From positions 56,034,558 through 56,098,557 of the forward strand of contig CM049310.1 in NCBI GenBank assembly GCA_026874595.1: 64,000 nucleotides of DNA. The letters run 5' to 3'. Within the stretch, counting starts at the first letter, position 1, and every line of letters starts with the position of its first letter. Positions 35,765 to 48,195 of this stretch are shown here, one piece after another. A model generated the notes under the pieces. It made no database searches and was not told the DNA's origin. It saw only the letters and a program-made list of their open reading frames with translations. This DNA is from Sipunculus nudus (lineage: Eukaryota; Annelida; Sipuncula; Golfingiida; Sipunculidae). Both the position numbers and the translations under genes were made by a program.

Positions 35765-36450
35765 TTAATAACATTGAAAGATATTTTATCACCTAGAACA
35801 GTTCAGTTGAAATTAACTAATAATGAAACTTGAAAGATATCGTGCCACCTTGAATGACTGTGCTAATACCGATAGATTTCATGCCACCTGGTACGACAGA
35901 GGTAACACTGAAAGATATCATGCCCCCTGTAATGACTTCATTACTACTAAACAATATCATACCACTCAGACTGACTGAGCTAATACTGAACAATATCATG
36001 CCATCTGGAATGACTGGGCTAATACTGAAAGATAGTAGCTTATCTTGACTAATTAAAACTGCTTGTATATGAAAGATATTATCCAACTCCATCTCACACC
36101 TGGGATAAACAAATGACCTGATATTTAAAGATATGATATGACCAATTACCTGGAGTAGAAAATTGAACTCATATTTTGAAAGATATAATTCCTATCTGGA
36201 ACAGTCAAATTAGCTAATACTGGGAGGTTTTCTATTTAAATGAGCTAGAAATGAATAACACTATGCCTTGGGATAGTCAGTTGAGCTAATATTGAAATTT
36301 CCTATCTCATTCTACCTCAGAATGACCTGAAATTTACAGATATATTACTATCTATAATGGTAAACCAATTCTGGCTAACAACACTGAAAGATATATCACA
36401 CCACATGGAATACATATGAACTAATGTTGAAAGATATTGAAAGATATATC
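35765..36450 (+). repeat. ~40-bp minisatellite
   Basis: Units containing CTGAAAGATATCATGCCACC and TGACTGAGCTAATA recur about every 40 bp from roughly 35820 to 36080, then in looser form to about 36450. Open frames on both strands come from the period. Confidence 0.75.
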
Positions 36451-38740
36451 ATCTTCAAAATGCAACTTGTAGCTTTTGTCAGGTTCGAAACATTACATGC
36501 CAAACAAGCAGTATAACGTACAGTTGAAATGTGATATGCTGCTAACCCACCCAACCCCCTCCTCCCTGTGTCCTTGCAAGCCAAGTAACTGGCAATCAAC
36601 TGTATAATAAGGGAACAAGGGGTGTCATCAGGATGGGCAGTGTATCAGATGGTCTACCTTTGCTAATAATGACTAGGCAATCAGCCACATGAATGGACAT
36701 AATCGAGAGTGTAATTTTACCTTTGTTGTTGGCATGAGCCATGTGGGAGGTATACAAACCATAGTGAGGGGATAACACACATGTATATGCCCTAACGGCA
36801 GTTTTGCCCAGGCTGTGACCTTAAATATTGTGCCTAGAAGTCAGAGTGGCACAACTTGTGATACTTAAAATCTTATTGCAAATCAATAAAAAAAAAATAC
36901 TTTCATCATCTTTTACAATGTCTCATGACCTACAAGTATGTTGTCACTTAAAATAAATCAGGCCACCCATTAAATAGGTTTTTTGTATTTTCTAACAGAT
37001 TCCATCATGTGTGAAGGATTGTTATGAATCAATGTACCGGAAAACCTTCACTGCATGTTTGTTTGAATTCTTACTGCACACAAGCATGTCTTCAAACAGG
37101 TTCAGTGATTAACAGTGGATGTTTGATCACAAGTCTTGAATAAAGTTCAATTGTACAATATTGCCTTGGAAACACAGATCTAATAGAAAAAGAATGCAGT
37201 GCTGACTTACATAATCTAAAATGGTTGGAGGGACCTCAGGTCTCAGCTAAGTGACAGTAAATCCTTCCAGAATGATCGATGTACATATATTTGGGCAAAT
37301 TTGTATAACTGGGAGAAGCAACGCAATGCCCCTTAAGACTACAGTTAAATCTTAAATGACATATAGGATATTTAAAGTGAATGATGGAATCCAGCTGTAA
37401 CAGTAGACAAGGGGAGTGTGGAATATGTTTCCGACAGTGGTCCAGAACACTGTCAGCTCTGTGCTTCTCTTAATCAATATGGGAGACCTCCTTCACGTTT
37501 TCTGGACTCAATCCTAGCAATAACTGTATGGGGCAACATTCAATAAAAGCTCTGTGGCTGACTTGCTTTGGTTAGATATATAGTGATAATCAGTTACAGA
37601 TCTGAAGACTGATCTTCACAACATTTGCAATGATAGGAACATATCTCATACCATTTTTGTATTTCTCATTTATATTGGGATATAAAAAGTGTCAAAGAGT
37701 AAAATTCCTTGGGGGGGGGGGGGGAGGGGTTCATGCATAGGTCCTCCTAATCAACAAACGAAGCCAAAACCAGATGACATTATGTCATAGCAGCTCTTTC
37801 TCTCCTAAGTAGATTTCAAAGCCACTTACCCATATTCGGCTAATGGTTGATTAGGAACTTATGCAAAAGAGCCTGCATTATTAAAATTGTCAAGGCAAGA
37901 AGGCAGCCATTACAAACTTTGTATAATACATGTAAGATCAATTTGAATATGGAATATAACTGCAATTTCCTTGCCAGATTTTAATCTAATTTGTCAAAAA
38001 ATGTTATCTAAAAGTGGTTTCAGTTTTAACTGAGGAAACATATATGCTGATTTTCATCAACAGTGTAAACAGTAGAAACTTTAATTCCTAGATTGTGACT
38101 GAAATCAACGTTCACACACTAGTCCAACTAAACTCCTAAAATATATAAATAAAGAACACATATTTTGTACTTTGTGTACATTATTACAAAACTACAATGT
38201 GGCCTAGGCCAACATAATATCTACATCTGCCAGGACTGATAAATAACTTTACATCTAATGCATTTTCTGTTTATTTATATAATTGTATGTTTTTTATGCA
38301 ACAGACAAAGTTGACTGAATTTGAAAATTCATTCCTTCAGGTAATGGAATTATGAAGGACAGAATAGCAGCCAAAGTAGTGCAAATTAGAATTTAAAATT
38401 CTTGCAATCATAATATTTAAATTATTGTGCATGAAAAGCTGGGATCTGCTGCCATTATAATGAACACAGAAATATATATGAAAGGCCTGGCCCTAAATTA
38501 TAACAGAGCAGAAGATGAGTGTGCTTCTTCAGAATAATAATTCTTCAAAATTCCCTTATGTTTTCAAGAAACCACCATGCATTCATTTAACCAGGATTTT
38601 ATACATTTCAGGTTATTATCTGACAAGAAAGACCAATCAGCTGAAATCTCTAGAAAAATGATTTTGTTACTTTTTTTTCTATCACCCCTTACATATATTA
38701 ATTTACTTTCATTTCATGTTAATCTAGAAATTAACTGATT
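36451..38740. other. No gene recognised; G-run near 37710
   Basis: AT-rich stretch without a recognisable coding frame. A GGGGGGGG run lies at about 37711-37724. The segment around it (37690-37773) is duplicated at 41793-41876 and is listed separately. Confidence 0.4.
37690..37773 (+). repeat. ~85-bp segment duplicated at 41793-41876
   Basis: AAGTGTCAAAGAGTAAAATT, a G-run, TTCATGCATAGGTCCTCCTA and ATCAACAAACGAAGCCAAAA occur in the same order at 41793-41876, inside a tandem array. This copy sits in otherwise unique sequence and is likely the source. Confidence 0.85.
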
Positions 38741-38744
38741 CCAT

Positions 38745-38842
38745 AGGCACCTGCTATCTGGTGATGATTTTGTCTCCTTAACTTTGACCTCATTGGCAGC
38801 TAGTGATATGACTTTTGTTCCTGAACTATAACCACATAGGCA
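38745..38842 (+). repeat. Left part of ~92-bp tandem array
   Basis: Diverged units of the array that resumes at 41456. They contain GGCAGCTAGTGATATGAC and TGAACTATAACCACATAGGC. The HL-1 element at 38843 splits the array. Confidence 0.7.
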
Positions 38843-41455
38843 ACTAGACATTTCTTGGCACCGCAGGTGCCAGAGTATCCCCAGACATAGTAGCCCCCCC
38901 CCCCCTTAAACAATAGACCCCCATTTTTAGAAGCAGATACTGACACTTGGCATATTTATTGTTTCTTCCATCTAACAATCCACAATCTTGTTGAAGATGT
39001 TGGTCCTGTGACCTTGATCTTTTTAAAGATGTGTCCTGTGACCTTGACCTTTGACCTCATGACCCCAAAATCAATTCGGGTCTTGCTTTTCCAATGGGAC
39101 ATATGCAAGTCAAGTTTGAAATCTATACATCAATAAAGCAGAAATTATCATCCAGAAACTAATTTTTGGACAGATGGCTCTTGTGACCTTCACCTTTGAC
39201 CTTGTGACCTCAAAATTGATAGTGTTCTTCTTCTCTTGGCAGGAGAACTATATGTGCAAGATGAAAGATCTGAGATGAAATGTTTGGCTGAAAATGCATC
39301 CACATCTTTTTAAAGATGTGTCCTGTGTCCTTGACCTTTGACCTTTGACCCCAAAATCAATTCGGGTCTTGCTTTTCCAATGGGACATATACAAGTCAAG
39401 TTTGAAATCCATACATCAATAAAAGCAGCAATTATCATCCAGAACTAATTTTTGGACAGATGGCTCCTGTGACCTTCATCTTTGACCTTGTGACCTCAAA
39501 ATTGATAGGGGTCTTCCACTCTTGGCAGGTGAACTATATGTGCAAGATGAAAGATGTGAGATGAATTGTTTGGCTGAAAATGCATCCACAATCTTTTTAA
39601 AGAGGTTTCCTGTGACCTTGACCTTTGACCCCAAAATCAATTCGGGTCTTGCTTTTCCAATGGGTCAAATACAAGTCAAGTTTGAAATCCATACATCAAT
39701 AAAAGAAGGAATTATCATCCAGAAACTAATTTTTGGACAGATGGCTCCTGTGACCTTCACCTTTGACCTTGTGACCTCAAAATTGATAGGGTTCTTCCTC
39801 TTTTGGCAGGTGAACTATATGTGCAAGATGAAAGATCTGAGATGAAATGTTTGGCTGAAAATGCATCCACATCTTTTTAAAGATGTGTCCTGTGACCTTG
39901 GCCTTTGACCTCATGACCCCAAAATCAATTTGGGTCTTGCTTTTCCAATAGGACATAAACAAGTCAAGTTTGAAATCCATACATCAATAAAAGCAGGAAT
40001 TATCATCCAGAAACTAATTTTTGGACAGATGGCTCCTGTGACCTTCATCTTTGACCTTGTGACCTCAAAATTGATAGGGGTCTTCCACTCTTGGCAGGTA
40101 AACTATATGTGCAAGATGAAAGATCTGAGATGAATTGTTTGGCTGAAAATGCATCAACAATCTTTTTAAAGAGGTTTCCTGTGACCTTGACCTTTGACCT
40201 CATGACCCCAAAATCAATCCGGGTCTTGCTTTTCCAATGGGTCAAATACAAGTCAAGTTTGAAATCCATACATCAATAAAAGAAGGAATTATCATCCAGA
40301 AACTAATTTTTGGACAGATGGCTCCTGTGACCTTCACCTTTGACCTTGTGACCTCAAAATTGAAAGGGTTCTTCCTCTCTTGGCAGGTGAACTATATGTG
40401 CAAGATGAAAGATCTGAGATGAAATGTTTGGCTGAAAATGCATCCACAATCTTTTTAAAGATGTGTCCTGTGACCTTGACCTTTGACCTCATGACCGCAA
40501 AATCAATTTGGGTCTTGCTTTTCCAATGGGACATATACAAGTCAAGTTTGAAATCCATACATCAATAAAAGCAGGAATTATCATCAAGAAACTAATTTTT
40601 GGACAGATAGCTCCTGTGGCCTTGACCTTTGACCTTGTGACCCCAAAATTTATATGGATCATCCACTACTGGCAAGTGAGCTATATATTCAAGATGGAAG
40701 ACCTAGGATGAAAGTTTGGCTTAAAATTCATCCACAGTATCTTTTAAAATGCCAGTCCATTGACCTTGACCTTTGACCTCATGACCCTAGAACCTATAGG
40801 GTTCTTACTTCAGTGGTGGGTCATACATAAGTCATGTTTGAAATCCATATGGCTATATATCATGGAGATATCATAAGAGGTGTGTGATTTTCACCATATA
40901 TGGCAATATTCAAGGTCAAGGCCACTATCATAGAAAAGGTCATGACCCCAATTTAAATAAACATCATCCCATAACCCATACCTATGTATATGCATAATAT
41001 AAAAGAAATCTGTCCATTAGTTTTTAACTTATAATGCTCACAGTACTGTAAGGTGGCAATTTTGGGGGTATTAAACGGCACGAAAACAAGTAAAGAATAA
41101 TAGGTGGTGCAACCAGTTTCTGGAACATGATAACCCTATCCACGATCTTCCATCAACTTGATTTTGGGATAAATCCATTCAAGATTTCTTGAGATATTAA
41201 AGAATTTGTGTGATTTTCCCCGAAATTGGACCTATTCAAGGTCAAGGACACTCTCCTAGTAAAGGTCATGACCTCATTTTAAATAGGCGTCGTCCTCTTA
41301 CCCATATCTATACATATACTAAGTTTGGTAAAGTTCCGTGAAATATTTTTTGGGTTATCACGCCAAGATTTATATGCAGCGGCGGCGGCGGTGGCAGCAG
41401 CAGCGGCGGGACCGGTATGAAAACATAGTATCCCCCGACTTTGTCTAGGGATACA
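38843..41455 (-). mobile_element. HL-1 Helentron-like element with expanded core
   Basis: On minus it starts TGTATCCCTAGACAAAGTC at 41455 and ends with a perfect hairpin, GGCACCTGCGGTGCC (38857-38871), then AAGAAATGTCTAGT and T. The inverted start copy GTATCCCCAGAC and a C-run (38895-38905) are just inside. It interrupts a tandem array unit (CAACTAGTGATATGAC), which gives the empty site. At 2.6 kb it is the largest HL-1 copy here, because the core holds about six ~287-bp units absent from the other copies. Near the 5' end a GCG/GCA run spans about 41376-41410. Confidence 0.85.
38980..40860 (+). repeat. ~287-bp tandem array of nuclear-receptor-like half-sites
   Basis: Units recur at about 39039, 39330, 39613, 39896, 40182, 40470 and 40758. 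Each contains two similar ~143-bp halves. The first half typically holds TGACCT TGACCT T TGACCT CA TGACC, four half-sites with spacings 0, 1 and 2. The second half holds TGACCT TCACCT T TGACCT TG TGACCT. The TGACCT-T-TGACCT core is the DR1 arrangement (AGGTCA-A-AGGTCA on minus). Open frames here are repeat by-products. Confidence 0.9.
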
Positions 41456-42085
41456 ACTAGTGATGTGACATTGGCTCTTAAACTATAACTTCATGCATGG
41501 GCAGCTCGTGATATGACATTAGCTCCTGACCCATAACCCCATAGGCAACTAGTGATATGACATTGGCTCCTAAACTATAACTTCATGCATGGACAGCTCA
41601 TGATATGACATTGGCCCATAACCCTATAACCACATAGGCAACTAGTGATATGACATTGGCTCTTAAACTACAACTTCATGCATGGACAGCTCGTGATATG
41701 ACATTAACCCATAACCCATAGCCCCATAGGCAACTAGTGATATGACATTGGCTCCTAAACTATAACTTCATGCATGGACAGCTCATGATATGACAAAGTG
41801 TCAAAGAGTAAAATTCCTTGGGGGGGGGGGGTTCATGCATAAGGTCCTCCTAATCAACAAACGAAGCCAAAACTAGGCAACTAGTGATATGACAGTGGCT
41901 GCTAAACTTTAACCACATTGGCACCTATTGATATGAGATTGGCTCCTAAACTATAACCTAATGGGCACCTAGTGATATGACTTTGGCTCCTAAACTATAA
42001 CCTCCTAGTCACCTAGTGACCTGACTCTGCCTGCAAAACTATAACCTAATGGACACATAGTGATATAACATTGGCCCACATTCTC
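41456..42085 (+). repeat. ~92-bp tandem array
   Basis: Units contain CAACTAGTGATATGACATTG, CTCCTAAACTATAACTTCAT and GCATGGACAGCTC, about six copies, later ones degenerate. The array is continuous with 38745-38842 apart from the HL-1 insertion, and is interrupted at 41793-41876 by a copied segment. Confidence 0.8.
41793..41876 (+). repeat. Copied ~85-bp segment inside tandem array
   Basis: Near copy of 37690-37773, about 4.1 kb upstream in the same orientation, with a slightly shorter G-run. Array sequence continues on both sides. Confidence 0.85.
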
Positions 42086-44495
42086 TCCCCCATGCAGACA
42101 TGATTAGCTGTAACATGTTTAAACATTGTACACTTATTGTTTATGATTAATTACACCAGCAGCTGTAGCTGATGTAATCACTATGTTTTCGTTTCCGGTG
42201 GAGCTTCTACCTGGAGCTGATAACAACACAAAACTAAATTAGGCTGATAGCATCTTCTTAATTATACATCCGGGTGTGTTGACACTGGTTTTTGAGAGCT
42301 CAAGTTGTTCATGTTTGCTGAAGCTGCTCTTACATTGGCTGGCAACAGCTCTAGGTGTACACAAAGAACAGCATCCATCAAGAAATGTAAACAGATTTAT
42401 AAATACTGCCCTGACATGGTCATTACTCTGACTATTTACCTGCTGCTGAACTCTGTTGTGAAGCTTCCCTGGGAATCCTATGTAAACACTTTCACTTTTA
42501 TTAATTGTTATTTTTTTCATTACTGAACATTAATCAATGAATACTGACAGCCTTTTCACAGGTGTAACAGTTAACTGACATTTCTGTGTATATACTGGTC
42601 ATATGTGGTACTTCATCTTGATGTGGCGTATATTTGATGCCTGAAAGAACTGCATCAGCAAATTAAGGTACTTAAACAACTAAATTTACACAGATTAATT
42701 AGCGACTGCTCAAATATAAGTGTACTTGAAACTAAAGGCAATACAATCAGTGTTTCTGATATCTGACGTTTATTCACTAAAGATAATCCCTTTTACCTTT
42801 TATAGGAATAAGCTGGAAAGCTGATTCCAACACACACAGGCTGGTTATTTTTTTTTTTATCCACATGTTTATAAACATGTGGGGGGGCCTGCCAAAATCA
42901 TCCAAATATTTCAAAAGGAAAATCTGACAGCAATTCCGACAAACCAGAACTTTGCAACAAGCAATGAGTGACCTTTCAATTTCACATAACCAGCCCCCTT
43001 GAGTTAAATTTTTTTTCTGTTTGTAAACATTGGAGCATGTACCATGTTTACTTAAAGCCTGAAGATAAACAAGCTCATACATCCATCACAGAGGGAAATA
43101 TAAGGACTTTTTTTTAAAGGAACTACCTAATTTTTTATTTATATGTCCACAGGTAAGCCAAAGATCACATCAACATTACAGAAATTTTAGGTGAATTGCT
43201 GGCTACAAGAAATGTTCAGTTGTTAGTAAGAGCTTCCTACCCATCTATTTCAGAAAAAATAAAACTGTTCATATATAAATAATATATCAGGCATGTATGA
43301 CATCATGCACTGTGCAAAAGCAAATTTACAAAATTCAATATTATCTTGATAAAAAAATACATTTTATATAAGTGTGCAGGTGCAAGGAGGAATGCCAGTG
43401 GTTCAAAGTGGAAACATATTTTTTTAAAGATTTCTTTAAAAATAGAAGAAAATTTGAAGACCATAGAAAGAAATGGGGACCATTTGGAGAGTAACTAGAG
43501 AATAAGAAAATCTGATTATATAAAACAATTTAAAGTTTTTTTTAGATTTTTTAGATGATATTGTTAAAATGAATAATCTTGGTATAGTCATGCAATGTTC
43601 TTGAATGTGTAGGAGTATCTGTAAGCTTGTTAATGTTAATGTTTTTGTAACTTTGTAATTGAGTTTTTTATTTGTTATTGAAAAAGGCCATATTATTCCA
43701 TACAGTGCATGGGGATTATGTTGTTCAACACTTCAAAATGTAGCAAGTAATTTATATCTGATATGTTTTAGACATGGATGACTTACATTGTGTTCACTGT
43801 TAACCTGCAGTAATGCAATTACTCAGCAATGTTCTACACTTTCTGCTGTCTGATACAATGTCAGTATCCAGTGACTCATGGCTACCTGGCAATATACACA
43901 ATCAGTTCTGGAATGCACAGTTGTTGATATTGTGTAACTGCAATAAGGAAATGAAAATAACTGCTGTATTAGCACCCCATGGGGCTTATGCATTACAATA
44001 TGCAAACAGAATCCATGTGGCTACTGAAAACTAGGCCTGTGAATTTTCAGGTGACTTTTATTCTGATTACTGATTCTTTATCTTTGATTCAGTTCTTGAT
44101 TCAATTATTACTAAAGTAGTCAATTGAGTAGTTTAAATTTATATAGACTTTCTTTTAATAAAAACAAATATTTACAACAATGGATTTTTGTTATATTTAG
44201 CAGGTAAAGGAACAATGAAGCTTGCCATATGTTTATCATTGCCATTTTCCTTTCAATGAGATTGGAATAGTCTACTGGTGAATTTTAAAACAAGATGTTA
44301 AGGCACAATAAAGTGCAAAAAATAAAAAAACTGAAGCGATTAAATTTGGAGGTAAGGAACTGATTCCAGGTAATTTTGGGGTTGCAATTAAATTCATCAT
44401 TGTTACACCCTTATTTAGAACTAATTGTTTTGTAAATGCTAGATGGATAAAATTTGCGATTTCTCTTTCAAATACCATTTTAACTACAACAGGCA
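42086..44495. other. No gene recognised; 22-bp palindrome at 42861-42882
   Basis: CCACATGTTTA at 42861-42871 is followed directly by its reverse complement, a perfect 22-bp palindrome beside a T-run and a G-run. At about 44036 a TAGGCCTGTGAATTTTC edge followed by repeated GATTC words resembles other hAT-like edges in the window. Otherwise AT-rich with no recognised gene. Confidence 0.4.
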
Positions 44496-44559
44496 ACTAG
44501 ATGTTTGCAATTCCTGAGCAATCACTGGAAGCCTCCCCCTCAGATGACCATAATTGAGC

Positions 44560-45010
44560 CATAAAGGGGAACTGACCTAACCATGAACTCTATGTGACCT
44601 TAACTGCATATTCATTCAATGAATAATCACGAGCAGAGCAGCTGGGAGTAACCAATTTAGTTACCATTGGTTAAGTAAACTATCAATCATCCCACAAGCG
44701 CAAAATTTGCATAATTTGGGTGACTCTCCCAAACAGAACACGTGTAGTCTTTATGAGTACCTATGTCAGCAAGTTTTCTAGGATATTTTTTTATACAAAA
44801 AAAGACGGTATAAAAAGTTCAAGGCAAAGGGTTGCAGGAGTTATGACGCCAGCTACCTAGTGAATAATAATGTCTAACCTGGCACGTAATTTGTACGAGA
44901 TAAATAATCAAAAAGATGGCCAAACATTTCACAATGACTGCTATGTATTCACTGCTGGAGAACAGAGATATGGCAATTTCAGCTGATGACGTCAGTAAAG
45001 AGAGAAAAAT
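44560..45010. repeat. Dispersed repeat, copy 3 of 3 (diverged)
   Basis: Homologous to 5045-5520 and 14225-14700 in the same orientation. It shares CATTCAATGAATAATNANGAGCAGAGCAG, GCGCAAAATTTGCATAATTT and the final GATGACGTCAGT. It lies outside the duplicated block, so the sequence is a dispersed element and not just part of the duplication. Confidence 0.65.
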
Positions 45011-45019
45011 CCACAACTC

Positions 45020-48000
45020 TTATAGCCCTGTTTTTTTTCTGTCTTATACACTCATTCTCGTCATGGATTTGCTTTTTTTCAACTCTTGAGAAAACTGGAA
45101 ATTCACAATCAGAACAATATAAATCACTTTAAGGTTTTTTCACATTGAACATAATATTGATTTTGTGTGTATCCATAAAAACAGTTTAAGCCTGAATCTC
45201 AAGGTTTATGTCTGAAATAAGTGCTGCAAGCTCATTCTGTATGCCACTGCTGTGCATAGCTGTTTCATTATTATAGGTAAAATTCAGTCAAAACTTATAT
45301 CAAGCAACTAAAAGCCTGGATGAGAGTTCAGGTAAATTACTTCACTTATTAGCAAACTGTAATATACTTATATAGTAATATTATGTTCATGGATTTATGT
45401 AATACCAGTCAACATCAAACAATTATTTGAACTTATTTTGAAATCACTTATATTAAACAGAAAATGAAATTAAAAACCAGTCCATGCCATGTTTTTTCCC
45501 CCAGTATGATGAACATACCCTTCTAAAAATGTACATGCTGAAAACTGGTAATGGAAGTGCAAACAGAGTTTGACAGCCTTTGGACTGGTAGCACCTGTCA
45601 GCCCAGTGGCTCATTATTTATGTATGACAGGTTGAGGCTTGTCTGGGCCAGCACTGGTGAAGATATGACAGGTGACAATGCTAGTTATTGATTTTTCTAA
45701 GTTTTCTGGCTGTAATCTAAACAAAAAAGAATAAGCTGGCAGAGACAGATATATGACTTTGATAAAATTAGGTTGCTGTGACCTATTTTCTTGCAAGTGC
45801 TGATGATACTCATTTACATTAAAAATAAATGTTACAAATAAATACAATGTTAAAAGATTTTACAAAATTTAGAGTTAGAAATCCTTCAATTACTTATGAC
45901 AAATGTGACATACCACTGCCTAACTGCCAGTGTTGTCACTGTGTGGTCTTTGAAAAACATTTATAAATCCTTGGTCAGAGGTTCACGGCTTCAGTTGTCA
46001 TTACTAGACAGTACAAATATATAGCCACTTGCTCATACTCTTTTCTTAATCTTGTGATTAAAGTATATAAGGTCAAAGAATTATATTTTCTCAACTTTTT
46101 GTTTGTAAAAAGCTGACCTAATTCCAACTGATTATTAAGACAAAAATTAAGTCTAAATTAGTACTTTCAGTTTTGGAATATCAGCTCTGCATAAGTGTTC
46201 ACTACTGGCACATCCTGAAGCAGTGAATTTATATTTTTAGCCTCTATTACTTCAATACAATATCATATGAATCAGAACAATTAACCACCATCTATATATC
46301 TATGCAACAGACTGTGTGAAAAATACAATTAAAATCAACAAAATTTAGATAATTGAGATTAATATGGACATTACATAGAACTGAGTGAAATCAATACCTT
46401 TCTTTCACCTTGGCTAATCCTTTGTTAGCAAAGTTTCAAATACAACAAATATGAAGATATCTGCATGCACAAAAGTCAATTAAGACAAATGTTCTATTGA
46501 CTGGGCAGTTACCTCTATAATTAATGATCTTGTCAAACACAGAGACAGGTCAGACTGACAGCACACATATGGATTCACTGTTGATGAGGAGCTGAGCTGA
46601 TTTGCAGCTAAGCTGGGCTTTAACAGTTTGCTAGTGCAGGTCAATATATCAATACCTGAGAGGACTGACAAAGGAGAATTGATCAGCTTGTATTTATATA
46701 TATAAAGCTTCTCGTGGTACAGATGTACAGTACATGACTCAAAGCCAGAACAGGAGTTCAAATCTCAGCTGAAGAGTGGTGACATTTTTCACAACTGGCT
46801 CCCATTAAGGATGAGCACTCTGCAGGCTTAATTGGAAGGCCTTGCCTGATTGCTGTGTTTCACTCACATACATGTATGCCTTTTAGGGGTTCCTTGGTGA
46901 AATATGATCTTGCAATCGGGATATTAACACACCCTGGGACCACAGGTGTGGTAGTCACTTAACCTGGTTTACATTAGGATATATATGAAAGAAAGCAGGT
47001 GTTACAACCCTGTCACAGTCTGAAACTGGAATGGAATTCTGCTAATGTACATACTTAGCTAAGCTAGCATTAAAAATGGAGGCAGTTTCCTCCAATGAAA
47101 AATATTTTTCAAAGAAAATAAAGCTTGTATTTATATAAGTTAAATGACACTCTGACTACTGATAATCTTGAACATAAGCTGCATTAAAAACCTAAAACAG
47201 CTGTGTCAGCATAAATTCCCTAAACTGTGTGTATAGAGACAAAAATATCAGGAATTCTTGTCAGGTATTCCAGGCACCTTGGACTTCTTCTCATCTTAAG
47301 TAGTGTTGTGTCTATCTATAGTAAACGGAAATGATTTAGGCTATGAGAACACTTGGCTCCTTCAGTCAAACCCATTGGTGAAAGCAGATGGGGGATTATA
47401 TAGTCTATAGACAGATCCCTTTAGTGACAACATGGTACAAAAGAGGGTGGCAAACCTGGTATACAAAATACAATATTTGAATAAAAGACAGGGACATTAT
47501 TACCAACATACATCTAGACATCAATCATCTCAATTTCATTAACCTTGATGATATATTCAGATGAATAGAATTATAATAGTTTTCATTGGTAATAATTAAC
47601 CTAGTTGAAAGTCAAGTATCAAAATACTGATTCTATAATCAGCACACTTTTGTAATGTCAAATACATGTATATGTTCAGGGTAGTAAATATACAGAAGCT
47701 TTAATGCAGCTGTATTTAATTTAATATTTATGTGTTAAGCTTGTCCTAATTAACTTAGTTTGTCAGTATTTGCACCTAATACTGATCAGTATTGAAATGT
47801 TAGAATTGTCTACTACACCTGGGCTTGTGTGTGGTGGATGGGTATGGCAGATCATTTCTGAAGGAATTATGCAATCAGATTCTTAGAATAACACAAAGAA
47901 TATTACAAAATAACACCGCAAACCACCGTGAATCACACAAAAGTCTCACAAAACGGAAATGATCAATGTTAACTGACATGCTATGTACGCCATGCCGAGT

Positions 48001-48190
48001 CTCTGAATGTTAAGATTAACCGAGTCTTTCTCAGGTTGTCTGAAAGGGACACAAGCCCAGACCCACATGAACAACACAACACAAAACTGGTCACCATACA
48101 TATTATCCCAATGAATAATACTGTGTATATCACTGCAATGACAGGACCAGATCCGATGCCTGTGGAGGCACAGGATAAGGCGACTGAGAT
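45020..48190. other. Mostly non-coding; one candidate exon
   Basis: AT-rich stretch without recognised repeats. A possible minus-strand exon at 46513-46655 is listed separately. Other open frames here lack supporting features. Confidence 0.4.
46513..46655 (-). CDS. Weak candidate internal exon, unknown protein
   Basis: On minus, a good 3' splice site (TTGTCAGTCCTCTCAG) precedes 143 nt that are open in one frame and end with GAG followed by GTAACTG, an acceptable 5' splice site. The predicted peptide (LLKPSLAANQLSSSSTVNP and a Cys-rich end) matches no family I recognise. Evidence is splice signals and an open frame only. Confidence 0.18.
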
Positions 48191-48195
48191 CTTAC

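Noticed and set aside
39522-40711. Series of 60-110-codon frames on both strands
   Set aside because: They are the same few peptides repeated at the ~287-bp unit length of a tandem array in a mobile element.
42239-42520. 93-codon minus frame with several Cys residues
   Set aside because: No recognised domain, no supporting splice context over its length, and an overlapping plus frame of similar length.
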